A stretch of DNA of 64,000 nucleotides, taken from positions 124,001-188,000 of the forward strand of contig CAVPLC010000079.1 of the NCBI GenBank assembly GCA_963705835.1, written 5' to 3'. A program made the position numbers and the translations under genes. This document shows positions 8,869 to 17,073 of this stretch, piece by piece. The notes under the pieces were generated by a model, which was not told where the DNA came from, searched no databases, and saw nothing but the letters and a program-made list of their open reading frames with translations. How positions within the stretch are numbered: the first letter of the stretch is position 1; the number at the start of each line of letters is the position of its first letter. The DNA is from Palsa-504 sp963705835. GTDB lineage: Bacteria > Actinomycetota > Actinomycetes > Streptosporangiales > Streptosporangiaceae.

Positions 8869-9252
8869 CTGGCGTAAGGAGCAGATGTGCTTCGGGCCGG
8901 CCCCGGGGGGCAGCAGGTGGAACCGGACCACGTGCCCGAGGCTGTCGCGGAATTCGGCGGTGATGGCCGACAGCATCGTGATGGTGCCCGGCTGGTCGGG
9001 GTTGCCCCAGCCGGGCGGCGGGTTGCCGTTACCGTCCGACAGCGGATGGTCGGCCTCGTACCAGTGGCCGGAGATGTCGGCCTCGTCGATTCCGCAGTGC
9101 GTATACAGCGTGTACGCGACGGGCGTGCTCGCGGTGGCGGTGGCGGGATGGGACGGCCGGCTCGGGCTGGCCGACGTCGGGGCCGGACTGGCGCATCCGG
9201 CGCTCGTCACGGCCAGGAGCGCCGCGAGCAGCGTGGCCGACATGAACTTCAT
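8869..9252 (-). CDS. Small lipoprotein of unknown function
   Basis: Starts MKFMSATLLAALLAV with lipobox TSAGC, so it is exported and lipid-anchored. A Ser/Thr/Pro-rich linker follows, then a conserved domain: YTLYTHCGIDEADISGHWYE, SDGNGNPPPGWGNP and TMLSAITAEFRDSLGHVV. The start at 9252 has GAGGGAGGGCGGG before it. No stop occurs where the conserved part ends (about 8885): the frame stays open antisense through the esterase to 7609. The end given here is where homologous-looking sequence stops, not a real stop codon, so a stop may have been lost or the protein has an antisense-coded tail. Confidence 0.65.
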
Positions 9253-9412
9253 CCCGCCCTCCCTCGACCACCCGGTTGGACGGCGTGGCCGCAGCCGCGG
9301 TTCCGTGCTTGGTGCGGCTATATCCCGCTGCCAGGTCACGGTAAGCTGCTCGCGGTGACTCGTCGCGGTCACCTTGGCCGGGCTGCGCCCGCCCCGCTGA
9401 CCCCCGTCCGGA

Positions 9413-9874
9413 TCAGGTTAGCCAGGCGCCATCGCGCATCAAGGTCCGGCCCGGCAGCTCATTGACCTCCCGCCAGGCCTGGATCCGGTGCGGTCGCAGG
9501 ACCAGGAACAGCATCGTGTCGCCTGCCTTGCGCGGATCCCAGTCCGCTTGCTCCGCGTACCTGCGGGCCAGCCGGGGCGGTACCTGATCGAGGCGATAGA
9601 CGCGTTCCAGCACCGCGTCGATCATCACCACGTCCCGGGTCGGTCCCAGGCCGAGCCGGGCGTGCCCCTGGCCGGCGAGGTTCCTGGCCGTGACCGAGTC
9701 CGCCTCGGTGGCCAGCACGACCCGCTCATCGATCCAGGCCAGGGATAGCGGCACCAGGTAGGAGCTGGCGTCCGGGCCGGCGGTCGCGACCCATACGTCC
9801 GCGACCGGCGCGGCCAGCTTGGCCAGCGTTTCGGCCTTGCGTTGCTCCAGGGTACGAGGCGGTGCTTCGGTCAT
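9413..9874 (-). CDS. Pyridoxamine 5'-phosphate oxidase-fold protein
   Basis: A 153-residue single-domain split-barrel protein of the PPOX/F420-binding class. ADVWVATAGPDASSYLVPLSLAW, VLATEADSVTARNL and ARLGLGPTRDVVMIDAVLE follow the family order, and the C-terminus has LFLVLRPHRIQAWRE. Such proteins bind FMN, F420 or heme and reduce or oxidise varied substrates; which one cannot be told. It is followed by intergenic DNA and preceded by the GNAT gene on the same strand with a 24-bp gap. Confidence 0.8.
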   Translation of the reverse strand: MTEAPPRTLEQRKAETLAKLAAPVADVWVATAGPDASSYLVPLSLAWIDERVVLATEADSVTARNLAGQGHARLGLGPTRDVVMIDAVLERVYRLDQVPPRLARRYAEQADWDPRKAGDTMLFLVLRPHRIQAWREVNELPGRTLMRDGAWLT

Positions 9875-9898
9875 GTCCGTGCGCTCCTCACGCCCGCC

Positions 9899-10855
9899 CT
9901 AGCGCAGCTGCTTGCGGTAGGAGATCCAGGTGAGGTGGATGGCGAAGCCGACCTGCTCGTAGAGGCGCACGGCTCCGGTGAGCGAGTCGGAGTCTACGCC
10001 CAGGGAGGCCTGGTCGTAGCCGTCGGCCCGGGCAGCGGACAGCACCGTGGCGAGCAGGGCGGTGGCGATGCCGCGCTTGCGGCCCGCAGAGCGCGTGCCG
10101 ACGATGGCGACGTACAGCTCGCGGCGGCCGGTCCTGGCCTGGTGGGCGGGGTACTCCTGGCTGATCAGCACGCCAAGCGGCTCGGAACCTTCGTAGGCCA
10201 GGAAGCTGAGCCCGGGCCGGAACGCGGCGGAGGCCAGGGTGTGCGCCCAGGCCTGCGCGCTGGTGTCGGTCGAGCCCCAGTGGTCGCGGAAGGACTCGTT
10301 GCGGACCAGCAGGGCGTGCTCGGCCATGTCCGGCGTGAAGCCGACGATCCGGATGCCGGCCGGGACCGAGATCTCCGGGAGCGGCGCCGACAGGTCCCTG
10401 AGCATCGCCTGGAACCAGCGCGCCGCGTGGTAGCCACGGCTCTCGTACAGGGCGACCGCCCCCGCGTTGCGGGACAGGCAGCCGCTCGACAGTACCAGCG
10501 GGCGTCCGGGATGACGCTCTTCGTGCAGCGGGACGGCGGCCTGCTCGGCCCAGGCCAGCAGTTCGGTGCCTAGCCCACGGCCACGGTATGCGGGGTGTAC
10601 GCCGCCCGCGTACCGCATGACGTGCTCCGGGTCGGCGGTACCGCGGGTGGTCAGCGTGCCGTAGCCGGCCATGATGGCACCGTCGTAGATCGCGATCGAG
10701 CCGCGCGCGAAATCATGGTCCGGGTTGCTGAACTCCTCCAGCAGATCATTTTCGCTGACATAGTCCTCGCCGCCGTCCGCGTCTTCGATCGCGTTCCACA
10801 GCGCGGCCCAGGCCTCCGCGTCGTCCGGCACCATCGGCCGCGTATGCAAGTCCAT
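9899..10855 (-). CDS. Double-GNAT N-acetyltransferase
   Basis: A 318-residue protein with two GNAT folds. The first has the acetyl-CoA motif GGVHPAYRGRGLGTELL (residues about 88-104) and the second has VGTRSAGRKRGIATALL (about 253-269), each followed by an ALYESRGY or RLYEQVGF helix. Mycothiol synthase MshD has the same length and two-domain plan, but specific MshD features were not recognised, so the acceptor substrate is left open. Confidence 0.85.
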   Translation of the reverse strand: MDLHTRPMVPDDAEAWAALWNAIEDADGGEDYVSENDLLEEFSNPDHDFARGSIAIYDGAIMAGYGTLTTRGTADPEHVMRYAGGVHPAYRGRGLGTELLAWAEQAAVPLHEERHPGRPLVLSSGCLSRNAGAVALYESRGYHAARWFQAMLRDLSAPLPEISVPAGIRIVGFTPDMAEHALLVRNESFRDHWGSTDTSAQAWAHTLASAAFRPGLSFLAYEGSEPLGVLISQEYPAHQARTGRRELYVAIVGTRSAGRKRGIATALLATVLSAARADGYDQASLGVDSDSLTGAVRLYEQVGFAIHLTWISYRKQLR

Positions 10856-10918
10856 GGTCCGGATTGTGTCGCAGGCGCCCGCGGCGGGACAAACCGTTTC
10901 CGCCGAGCTCGGCGGTCG

Positions 10919-11635
10919 CTACCGGAGGGCGCGGACCCGCGCGATCAGCTTGAGCGTGAGCGAGGCCTGCGTGGGCCGAGGCGAACCGGTGTTCAGCAGT
11001 GTGGTGTCGATCAGGTAGACACCGGTGCCCGTCACGGTCCATAGCAGATAGATCGCCAGCGCTGGACCCTTGACCTTGGAATCCGTCACGTAGACGATGA
11101 TCCGCGCGGCGTGATGGCCGCCGACGCGCTGCTTGGCCTGCGAGTGCACGGTGAGCCGGAGCGTGCCGCCAACGCCGTCGGGCTCGGTCACCGACCGGCA
11201 CGGCCGGTACTTGGCGCTCACCGCGCCGAAGAACGAGGCTGCCGCGTGGGTGCTCGTGAACTGGTAGACGGACTGCTCGAAGACCTCCTCGACCGACGCC
11301 GTGCCCGTCTTGTCGTGGACCAGGGCGGTGGCGAAGGCGGTCTCCCCGAAGCCCTGGACCTGGCCCGTGAACGCCCAGAAGTTGCGGCAGCTCATGGTGG
11401 GCACGTTCCACACGCGCAGATGCTCGAGCTTGCCGCCGGAGTCTCGCACGTTCGACGTGACGTACCCAGCCACGAAATCCGAGGCCGGCAGCAGCGCGGA
11501 CCTGAGCTGCTTCCCGGTGACCTGTACCGGCGACGCCATCGCCGCCGGGACGAACAGCAGGCAGGCGGCGGCGGTAACGGCGACGGCGGTGACTTTGGCG
11601 GTGACTTTGGCCGAGGCTTTAGCGCGGAACGACAT
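10919..11635 (-). CDS. Secreted protein of unknown function
   Basis: A 238-residue protein. MSFRAKASAKVTAKV then a hydrophobic core ending AAMASP form a signal peptide with cleavage near residue 32. The mature part (LRSALLPASDFVAGYVT, SCRNFWAFTGQV, EQSVYQFTSTHAAASFF) resembles extracellular sensor-like domains of actinobacterial lipoproteins and kinases, with two cysteines that could pair. GAGGAGATAGTC precedes the ATG at 11635, which beats the longer frame from 11785. Confidence 0.7.
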   Translation of the reverse strand: MSFRAKASAKVTAKVTAVAVTAAACLLFVPAAMASPVQVTGKQLRSALLPASDFVAGYVTSNVRDSGGKLEHLRVWNVPTMSCRNFWAFTGQVQGFGETAFATALVHDKTGTASVEEVFEQSVYQFTSTHAAASFFGAVSAKYRPCRSVTEPDGVGGTLRLTVHSQAKQRVGGHHAARIIVYVTDSKVKGPALAIYLLWTVTGTGVYLIDTTLLNTGSPRPTQASLTLKLIARVRALR

Positions 11636-11764
11636 GACTATCTCCTCATTGGAGGGTCCAACTAGGTAAGAAATCGCGCGATCCTGCGAGCAGGGCGCCA
11701 GCTTACGGGGAGGGGTTGATCGACAACGGGCAAACCAGCGAAGCCGCGGAACTGTGACGTTCAG

Positions 11765-12130
11765 GGATATGCGCAGGCCGCGCACTTACGGCACCCAGTG
11801 CCAACGGAGTCATGGCTGCCCCGCCCAGGGGTGCCGGGAAGCATAGGGAGCACCCGCGTCCGCTGCAGTGCCGTCAATATGCGGCCTCTCATCAACTGGG
11901 ACGATCCTCGCGTTGGCCGACGGTGCCAGGTGCAGGCCCGCCGCATCGCGCATCTTGCCGACCAGCAGCGGATCGGGGAGAGCGTGAAATCCCTCGGTGC
12001 GCCACGTGTGCAGCTCGAATGCAGCCCGGATCTGGGACAAAACGAGTCGCGTGGTGACAGGAAAACTCAAGACCGGAGGGTCTGGCGGTCTCGCCCGTAC
12101 GCTCGTCTGGGACTTGGCCGCGGCGGCCAT
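11765..12130 (-). pseudogene. IS630-family transposase remnant
   Basis: Two frames together give a piece of an IS630-type transposase: HTWRTEGFHALPDPLLVGKM and RDAAGLHLAPSANARIVPVDE (the DE-K/DD catalytic neighbourhood, VDEKSQIQ in intact copies), then after a frameshift near 11880 ALQRTRVLPMLPGTPGRGSHD. The N-terminal helix-turn-helix and the C-terminal catalytic residues are missing. No terminal inverted repeats or target duplication were found. Confidence 0.65.
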
Positions 12131-12235
12131 CCGGCTCGCGGACCTGCGAAGGCATCGGTCAAGTCCGGCCCGCCGAGCGTCGCAAATAGTGCAAAAACCA
12201 GTACGAAAAACTGTCTGTTTGCTGCTTGATCATGC

Positions 12236-12241
12236 TACAAT
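12236..12241 (+). promoter_or_regulatory. -10 box upstream of the DUF222/HNH gene
   Basis: TACAAT lies about 50 bp before the preferred ATG at 12292 in a locally A/T-rich patch. No convincing -35 at 16-18 bp spacing is seen. Confidence 0.45.
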
Positions 12242-12291
12242 GGTTCCGTACGGGGTGGTTCAGGTCTCTTTATCCGAACGGAGCGTGGCGC

Positions 12292-14019
12292 ATGCGCCCG
12301 GACCCGCTCTTCGACCCGGCCGGGGACGGCCAGGAGCCCGACAGCTCCCTGCCGCCCGACGCCGGGCCGGACGACGGGCCCGGGCCGCAGGGCCTGTACC
12401 TGTGCCTGCCCGCCGGGTCCTGCGACACCGACCAGTTCGCCCAGTCCGGGCCCGCCGCCGATATGCCGCCGGACCCGCTGCTGGCCACCATCATCGACAC
12501 GATCACCGGCGAGGACGGCAAAGGCCTGGCCGGGCTGTCCGACGATCAGCTGATCGGGGTGATCGCCGCGATCCGGCGGCTGGAATCCCGCGTCGCCTGG
12601 TATGCGATGGCCTCGGTCGCCGAGTTCGCCGCCCGTCACACCGGCGATGGCTGCGTCGATGAGTTCGCCGCCGATCAGCTCGCCTTCCAGCTGCACCTCA
12701 CGCAGCAGTCGACCGCCGGGCAGATGGACTACGCGAGCACCGTGGCCGGGCGGCTGCCTGCCACCTTCGCCGCGCTGCACGCGGGCACCCTGCACCCGGT
12801 GCACGCGCGGATCATCGAGGATGAGATTCGGGTCCTGTCAGCGGAGGATGCGGCGAAGGCGGATGCGGTCCTGGCCGGGGTGGCGGGGTCGCTGACGTTC
12901 GGGAAGCTGCGGGCGGCCGCGCACCGGCTGGTGCTGGAGCTGGACCCCGAATCGGCGCAGCGCCGCAAGGACACGGCGCGGCAGGATGCGCATGTGCGCC
13001 GGTTCCGGGAGGACTCTGGTAATGCGGGGATGGTGGCCCGGGAGTTGCCGCCCGATGAGGTGCTGGCTTCGTGGCAGCACGTGGACCAGCGGGCGCTGGA
13101 CCTGCGTGCCGCCGGGGTCCCCGGCACCCTGGAAGATCTCCGCGTCCAGGCATATTTGGACTTGCTGCAGGAACGCGACAGCCGGACCATCCCGGCCCGC
13201 CCGGATGAGGTCGACGAGCCCGGCAGCCCGCCAGACGACGGCGGCGGCAGCGGACCGGGAGGCGGCAGCGGTCCGGGAGGACCCGGTGGCGGCCCCGCCG
13301 CCGGCCCAGGCGGCAGCGGCGGCGTCGGTCAGGCCGGTCCGGGCGCTGGCCCCCGCTTGGCCGCGTTGGTGAACATCACCGTGCCCTGGTCGGCGTGGAC
13401 CGGCCCGTTCGGCACCCCGGCCGAGGTGGCCGGGTTTGGCCTGGTCCACGCCGCCGACGCCCGCGACCTGGCCGCCGCCGCGGCCCGCGACCCCCGCACG
13501 CGCTGGTGCGTCACCGTGCTACACCCCGACGGCACCGCCGCCGCCCATGGCTGCGCGGCCAGCCGGCATCCCCCGCCGCCGGGCGCCGGCGCCAGTACCG
13601 CCGGGCCCGGGCCCGGGCCGGACCCGCCGCCCGGAACCGGCCCGCCGGATCTGCCGGACTGGATTGCCCGGCTGCGCGTCAAGATGATCCCGATCGCCCG
13701 TGGCAGCTGCGGCCACGACCGGGCCGAGCCGGGCTACCGGCCCAGCCGCGCCCTGCAGCACCTGGTCAAGGTGCGCAACGCCCGGTGCACCGCGCCGGGG
13801 TGCGGACAGTCCGCGGCCCGCTGCGACTTGGACCACACCACCGCCTGGGACCAGGGCGGAATCACCTGCGAATGCGATCTCGCTCCGCTATGTCGTCGTC
13901 ACCATCGGTGTAAGCAGGCCCGAGGGTGGCGGCTTGAGCAGCCCGAACCGGGTGTCCTGATCTGGCGCACCCCGTCCAGCCGTAGCTACGTCACCACACC
14001 CACCGAGTACCCCGCGTAG
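12292..14019 (+). CDS. DUF222 domain / HNH endonuclease protein
   Basis: A 575-residue protein. The N-terminal DUF222 part spans IRRLESRVAWYAMASVAEFAA to LASWQHVDQRALDLR. A Gly/Pro-rich linker (about residues 305-360) and a second Pro-rich stretch precede the C-terminal HNH domain: KVRNARCTAPGCGQSAARCD, then DHTTAWDQGG and APLCRRHHRCKQ, with the zinc Cys pairs and catalytic His. These are multicopy in actinobacteria and behave like mobile or selfish genes; their role is unknown. ATG 12292 follows GGAGCG; an in-frame TTG at 12226 is less likely because TACAAT overlaps it. An IS630 remnant lies upstream. Confidence 0.88.
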   Translation: MRPDPLFDPAGDGQEPDSSLPPDAGPDDGPGPQGLYLCLPAGSCDTDQFAQSGPAADMPPDPLLATIIDTITGEDGKGLAGLSDDQLIGVIAAIRRLESRVAWYAMASVAEFAARHTGDGCVDEFAADQLAFQLHLTQQSTAGQMDYASTVAGRLPATFAALHAGTLHPVHARIIEDEIRVLSAEDAAKADAVLAGVAGSLTFGKLRAAAHRLVLELDPESAQRRKDTARQDAHVRRFREDSGNAGMVARELPPDEVLASWQHVDQRALDLRAAGVPGTLEDLRVQAYLDLLQERDSRTIPARPDEVDEPGSPPDDGGGSGPGGGSGPGGPGGGPAAGPGGSGGVGQAGPGAGPRLAALVNITVPWSAWTGPFGTPAEVAGFGLVHAADARDLAAAAARDPRTRWCVTVLHPDGTAAAHGCAASRHPPPPGAGASTAGPGPGPDPPPGTGPPDLPDWIARLRVKMIPIARGSCGHDRAEPGYRPSRALQHLVKVRNARCTAPGCGQSAARCDLDHTTAWDQGGITCECDLAPLCRRHHRCKQARGWRLEQPEPGVLIWRTPSSRSYVTTPTEYPA

Positions 14020-14422
14020 CCCCAATGTTCTGGATATGTTCCCCGGCCCGCGACCCTGCCAACCAGGCCTGGAAATCCGATTACCTGGCTCACCCAGCCA
14101 CCCAGGCGAATCGCCCAAGGATCAACCGAGACTCACGAACGGCGTATCTGCCAAACTTGCTCCTCCTGCCCGAGCATGCGCAGCTGCAGTTCCAGCCCAT
14201 GGTCCGTGCGACGGAGAAATCTTATGCCGCACCGGTCAGCCCGCGCGGTGGCCATAACCGTCGCGGCGCGCCGCGCAGCCGCGGCTCGTAGCGACGAGAC
14301 GCACGTCCGCGTGGCCGATTTGCTCGCTCCTACGAAGGTCACCGCAAACCAGCCACGAGAACTAGCGGGGCGTCTCCAATTTCCGGCTCTCATCGAGCCA
14401 ATGACCCGGGAAGATAGGTAAG
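14020..14422. other. Intergenic region with nothing recognised
   Basis: About 400 bp between the HNH gene and tRNA-Leu. Short open frames exist on both strands, but none shows conserved motifs, a ribosome binding site or codon bias. It could be scar DNA left by the neighbouring mobile genes. Confidence 0.4.
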
Positions 14423-14505
14423 TGCGGGCGGGGGGATTTGAACCCCCACGATGTTGCCATCAACAGGACCTAAACCTGCCGCGTCTGCCATTCCGCCACG
14501 CCCGC
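14423..14505 (-). tRNA. tRNA-Leu, anticodon UAG
   Basis: A cloverleaf with 7-bp acceptor stem (GCGGGCG at 14505-14499 pairing with the 3' end at 14430-14424), D-arm TGGCGGAATGGCAGACGC, anticodon loop TTTAGGT (anticodon TAG), a long variable arm typical of class II leucine tRNA, and T-arm GGGGGTTCAAATCCCCC. The discriminator is A, as for leucine. CCA is not encoded. Confidence 0.95.
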
Positions 14506-14527
14506 CGGGCGCTCCTAACGGTACCGC

Positions 14528-14998
14528 TCAGGCGCCGACCTCGGTCAGCAGCCTGGCGACGTGACCGGTGGCCTTGACGCCGTACATCGCCCTCTCGATG
14601 ACGCCGTCGGCGCCGATCACGAACGTGGACCTGATCACGCCGACCGTCGTCTTGCCGTAGAGCTTCTTCTCGCCGTACGCGCCGTAGGCCTGCAGGACCG
14701 CGCGGTCCGGGTCGGACAGCAGCGGGAAGGTCAGGCCCTCCTTGTCGCGGAACTTGGCCAGCTTGGCCGGCTGATCAGGGGAGATGCCGAGGACCGCGAT
14801 CCCCGCGTCGTTCAGGCCGGCCAGGTTATCGCGGAAGTCGCAGGCCTCCTTGGTGCAGCCGGGCGTCATCGCGGCCGGGTAGAAGTACACGATTACCCGC
14901 TGGCCGCGGTAGGAGGACAGCGACACCGGATGGCCGTCAGCGTCGGACAGGGTGAAGTCGGGCGCCTGGTCGCCGGGAGCGAGCCGCTTGTCTGTCAT
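14528..14998 (-). CDS. bcp: Thioredoxin-dependent peroxiredoxin (BCP type)
   Basis: A 156-residue cytoplasmic peroxidase that reduces hydroperoxides with electrons from thioredoxin. GDQAPDFTLSDADGHPVSL and the peroxidatic cysteine in YPAAMTPGCTKEACDFRD (residue about 45), with the resolving cysteine five residues on, mark the BCP/PrxQ group. The ATG at 14998 overlaps the stop of rdgB by the ATGA arrangement, showing translational coupling. A longer frame upstream is rdgB sequence read out of frame. Confidence 0.95.
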   Translation of the reverse strand: MTDKRLAPGDQAPDFTLSDADGHPVSLSSYRGQRVIVYFYPAAMTPGCTKEACDFRDNLAGLNDAGIAVLGISPDQPAKLAKFRDKEGLTFPLLSDPDRAVLQAYGAYGEKKLYGKTTVGVIRSTFVIGADGVIERAMYGVKATGHVARLLTEVGA

Positions 14999-15600
14999 GT
15001 GAGACTCCCTGTGATGAACGGGGCGAGGGCGCGGAAGGCGCGGCCGCGGTGGCTGATCGCGTCCTTGGCCTCCGGCGTCATCTCGGCCGTGGTCAGGTCG
15101 AAGCCGTCGGGCAGGAAGATGGGGTCGTAGCCGAACCCGCCGCTGCCGCGCGGCACCCGGATCAGGCGGCCCTCGACGGTCCCGGTCACCACCCACTCGC
15201 GGGAGTCGGGGAGCACCAGGGCCGCGGCGCACACGAAGCGGGCGCCGCGGCGAGCGTCCGGCACGTCCGCGATCTGCGCCAGCACCAGGTCGAGGTTGGC
15301 CTTGTCGTCGCCGTGTCCGCCCGCCCAGCGGGCGGACAGGACGCCCGGCATGCCGTTGAGCGCGTCCACGCACAGACCCGAGTCGTCCGCCACCGCGGCC
15401 AGGCCGGTGTGGGCCGCGATCGCGCGGGCCTTCAGCAGCGCGTTCTCCTCGAACGTGGCCCCGGTCTCGGGCACGTCGGGGGCGCCGGGGAAGTCCTCGA
15501 GCCCGGCCAACCGGATTTGCGCGCCCAGGATCCGGTCAAGCTCGCGCAGCTTGCCGGGGTTCCTGGTGGCCAGGACCAGCGGGTCAGGCGAGGGCGGCAC
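14995..15600 (-). CDS. rdgB: XTP/dITP diphosphatase (RdgB/HAM1)
   Basis: Hydrolyses XTP, dITP and ITP to monophosphates, cleaning the nucleotide pool. The start VLATRNPGKLRELDRIL, TFEENALLKARA, VADDSGLCVDAL and SGGFGYDPIFLPDG followed by AMTPEAKDAISHRGRA-type sequence (EMTPEAKDAISHRG) are the family blocks. 201 residues, normal length. Its start lies 17 bp inside the end of rph, an order also seen in mycobacteria. Confidence 0.97.
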   Translation of the reverse strand: MPPSPDPLVLATRNPGKLRELDRILGAQIRLAGLEDFPGAPDVPETGATFEENALLKARAIAAHTGLAAVADDSGLCVDALNGMPGVLSARWAGGHGDDKANLDLVLAQIADVPDARRGARFVCAAALVLPDSREWVVTGTVEGRLIRVPRGSGGFGYDPIFLPDGFDLTTAEMTPEAKDAISHRGRAFRALAPFITGSLT

Positions 15601-16300
15601 GCTGCAGCCTGGTCAGCTCGCCGCAGCCGGCCACGGCGAGGTCGAGCAGCTGGCCGAGCAGGTCGCGGCTGAACGGCTCGCGCTCGGCGGTGCCCTGGAT
15701 CTCCACGAAGTCGCCGCTGGCCGTGCAGACCACGTTCATGTCGGTGTCGGCCGCCACGTCCTCGTCGTAGCACAAGTCGAGCCGGGGCTCGCCGTCGACG
15801 ACGCCGACGCTGACCGCGGCCACCGAGGTGAGCAGCGGGTCCCCCTTGGTCCGCTTGCGGTCCTTGAGCCAGGCCACGGCGTCGGCCAGGGCGACGTACC
15901 CGCCGGTCACCGCGGCCGTCCGGGTGCCGCCGTCGGCCTGCAGCACGTCACAGTCGATGACGATGGTGTTCTCGCCGAGCGCCTTGTAGTCCACGCAGGC
16001 CCGCAGCGAGCGGCCCACCAGGCGGGAGATCTCCTGGGTCCGGCCGCCGAGGCGGCCCTTGACCGATTCGCGGTCGCCGCGGGTGTTGGTGGCTCGCGGC
16101 AGCATCGCGTACTCGGCCGTCACCCAGCCGAGCCCGCTGCCGCGCCGCCAGCGCGGCACCTCCTCGGCCACGCTCGCGGCGCACAGCACCCTGGTGCGGC
16201 CGAATTCCACGAGTACCGAGCCTTCGGCGTGGTCGAGCCAGCCCCGGGTCATCTTCACCGGGCGGAGTTCGGCGACGGAGCGGCCGTCGGGTCGAGACAT
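15584..16300 (-). CDS. rph: Ribonuclease PH
   Basis: Phosphorolytic 3'-5' exoribonuclease that trims tRNA 3' ends. MSRPDGRSVAELRPV, EGSVLVEFGRTRVLCAASV, WVTAEYAMLPRATNTR and the phosphate-site motif ADGGTRTAAVTGGYVAL are all present; 238 residues is full length. TAGGCT 7 nt upstream of the ATG suggests a leaderless start, so rph-rdgB-bcp may form its own transcript. Confidence 0.97.
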   Translation of the reverse strand: MSRPDGRSVAELRPVKMTRGWLDHAEGSVLVEFGRTRVLCAASVAEEVPRWRRGSGLGWVTAEYAMLPRATNTRGDRESVKGRLGGRTQEISRLVGRSLRACVDYKALGENTIVIDCDVLQADGGTRTAAVTGGYVALADAVAWLKDRKRTKGDPLLTSVAAVSVGVVDGEPRLDLCYDEDVAADTDMNVVCTASGDFVEIQGTAEREPFSRDLLGQLLDLAVAGCGELTRLQRAALA

Positions 16301-16307
16301 GACGGAC

Positions 16308-16313
16308 AGCCTA
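16308..16313 (-). promoter_or_regulatory. Leaderless -10 box of rph
   Basis: On the minus strand TAGGCT ends 7 nt before the rph ATG at 16300. Confidence 0.5.
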
Positions 16314-17066
16314 TCCAGGGCTGAGCACTAGCCCGGACCGAGCCAGCGAGAGCGGGCCGCCGTAGATCGCGGACGCCTCGGCCAGCGTGCAGTCCTGGTC
16401 GTTCCACGGCACCAGGTGGGTGAGCACGAGCTGGCCGACGCCGGCCCGTGCGGCGTGCTCGGCCGCCTGCCGGGCGGTCAGGTGGAGGTTGGGCGAATTG
16501 TCCGGGCCGTCGAGGAACGAGGCCTCGCACAGCAGCAGGTCGGCGTCCCGGGCGAGCCGCACCAGGGCGTCGGTCTCGCCGGTGTCGGCGGAGTAGGCGA
16601 CCTGCCAGCCTTCGTGCTCGACCCGGAACCCGAACGTCTCGACCGGGTGGTTGACGTGATCGCAGGTGACCCGGAACGGCCCGATCTCGACCGTCCCTGG
16701 GTCGAGGTCATGGAACGCGAACCGGGCCGTGACCGACGTCACGTCCTCACCGCCGAAGCCGGCGATGCGTTCGGCGGTGCCCCGGGGGCCGTGCACCGGG
16801 ATGGCGGGTTTGGGGCCGTGCGCGGCGTACTGCCGGGCCACGAAGTAGGCCCCCAGGTCAACGCAGTGGTCGGCGTGCAGGTGGCTCAGGCAGATGGCGT
16901 CGATGCCGTACAGCTCGGCGTACCGCTGCAGCACGCCGAGCGAGCCGTTGCCCAGGTCGATGACCAGCCGGAATCCCTCGGCCTCGAACAGATAGCAGGA
17001 CGCCGGGCTCTCCGGCCCGGGAAAACTCCCAGCACATCCGATTACCGTCACCCGCATGGGTGCCAT
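16311..17066 (-). CDS. MBL-fold hydrolase, Rv1339-like (atypical cAMP phosphodiesterase)
   Basis: A 251-residue metallo-beta-lactamase-fold enzyme with the metal motif LSHLHADHCVDLGAYF and the later CDHVNHPVETFGFR, YSADTGETDAL and VLTHLVPW histidines and aspartates. Gene order with cysM/cysO/mec above and rph/rdgB below matches the mycobacterial Rv1331-Rv1341 region, where the MBL gene Rv1339 has been described as an atypical class II cAMP phosphodiesterase. The assignment rests on this synteny plus the fold. murI and the rhomboid gene found between in mycobacteria are absent here. Confidence 0.85.
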   Translation of the reverse strand: MAPMRVTVIGCAGSFPGPESPASCYLFEAEGFRLVIDLGNGSLGVLQRYAELYGIDAICLSHLHADHCVDLGAYFVARQYAAHGPKPAIPVHGPRGTAERIAGFGGEDVTSVTARFAFHDLDPGTVEIGPFRVTCDHVNHPVETFGFRVEHEGWQVAYSADTGETDALVRLARDADLLLCEASFLDGPDNSPNLHLTARQAAEHAARAGVGQLVLTHLVPWNDQDCTLAEASAIYGGPLSLARSGLVLSPG

Positions 17067-17073
17067 TATGGCC

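Noticed and set aside
9354..9373. GGTGAC-N8-GTCACC inverted repeat
   Set aside because: Only 6 bp per arm and no clear relation to a promoter or gene end; could be chance.
9899..10855. Mycothiol synthase MshD
   Set aside because: Same two-GNAT plan and length, but no MshD-specific feature was recognised and no mycothiol gene is near.
12226..12291. TTG start for the DUF222/HNH gene
   Set aside because: It lies under the TACAAT box and has no ribosome binding site; ATG 12292 has GGAGCG.
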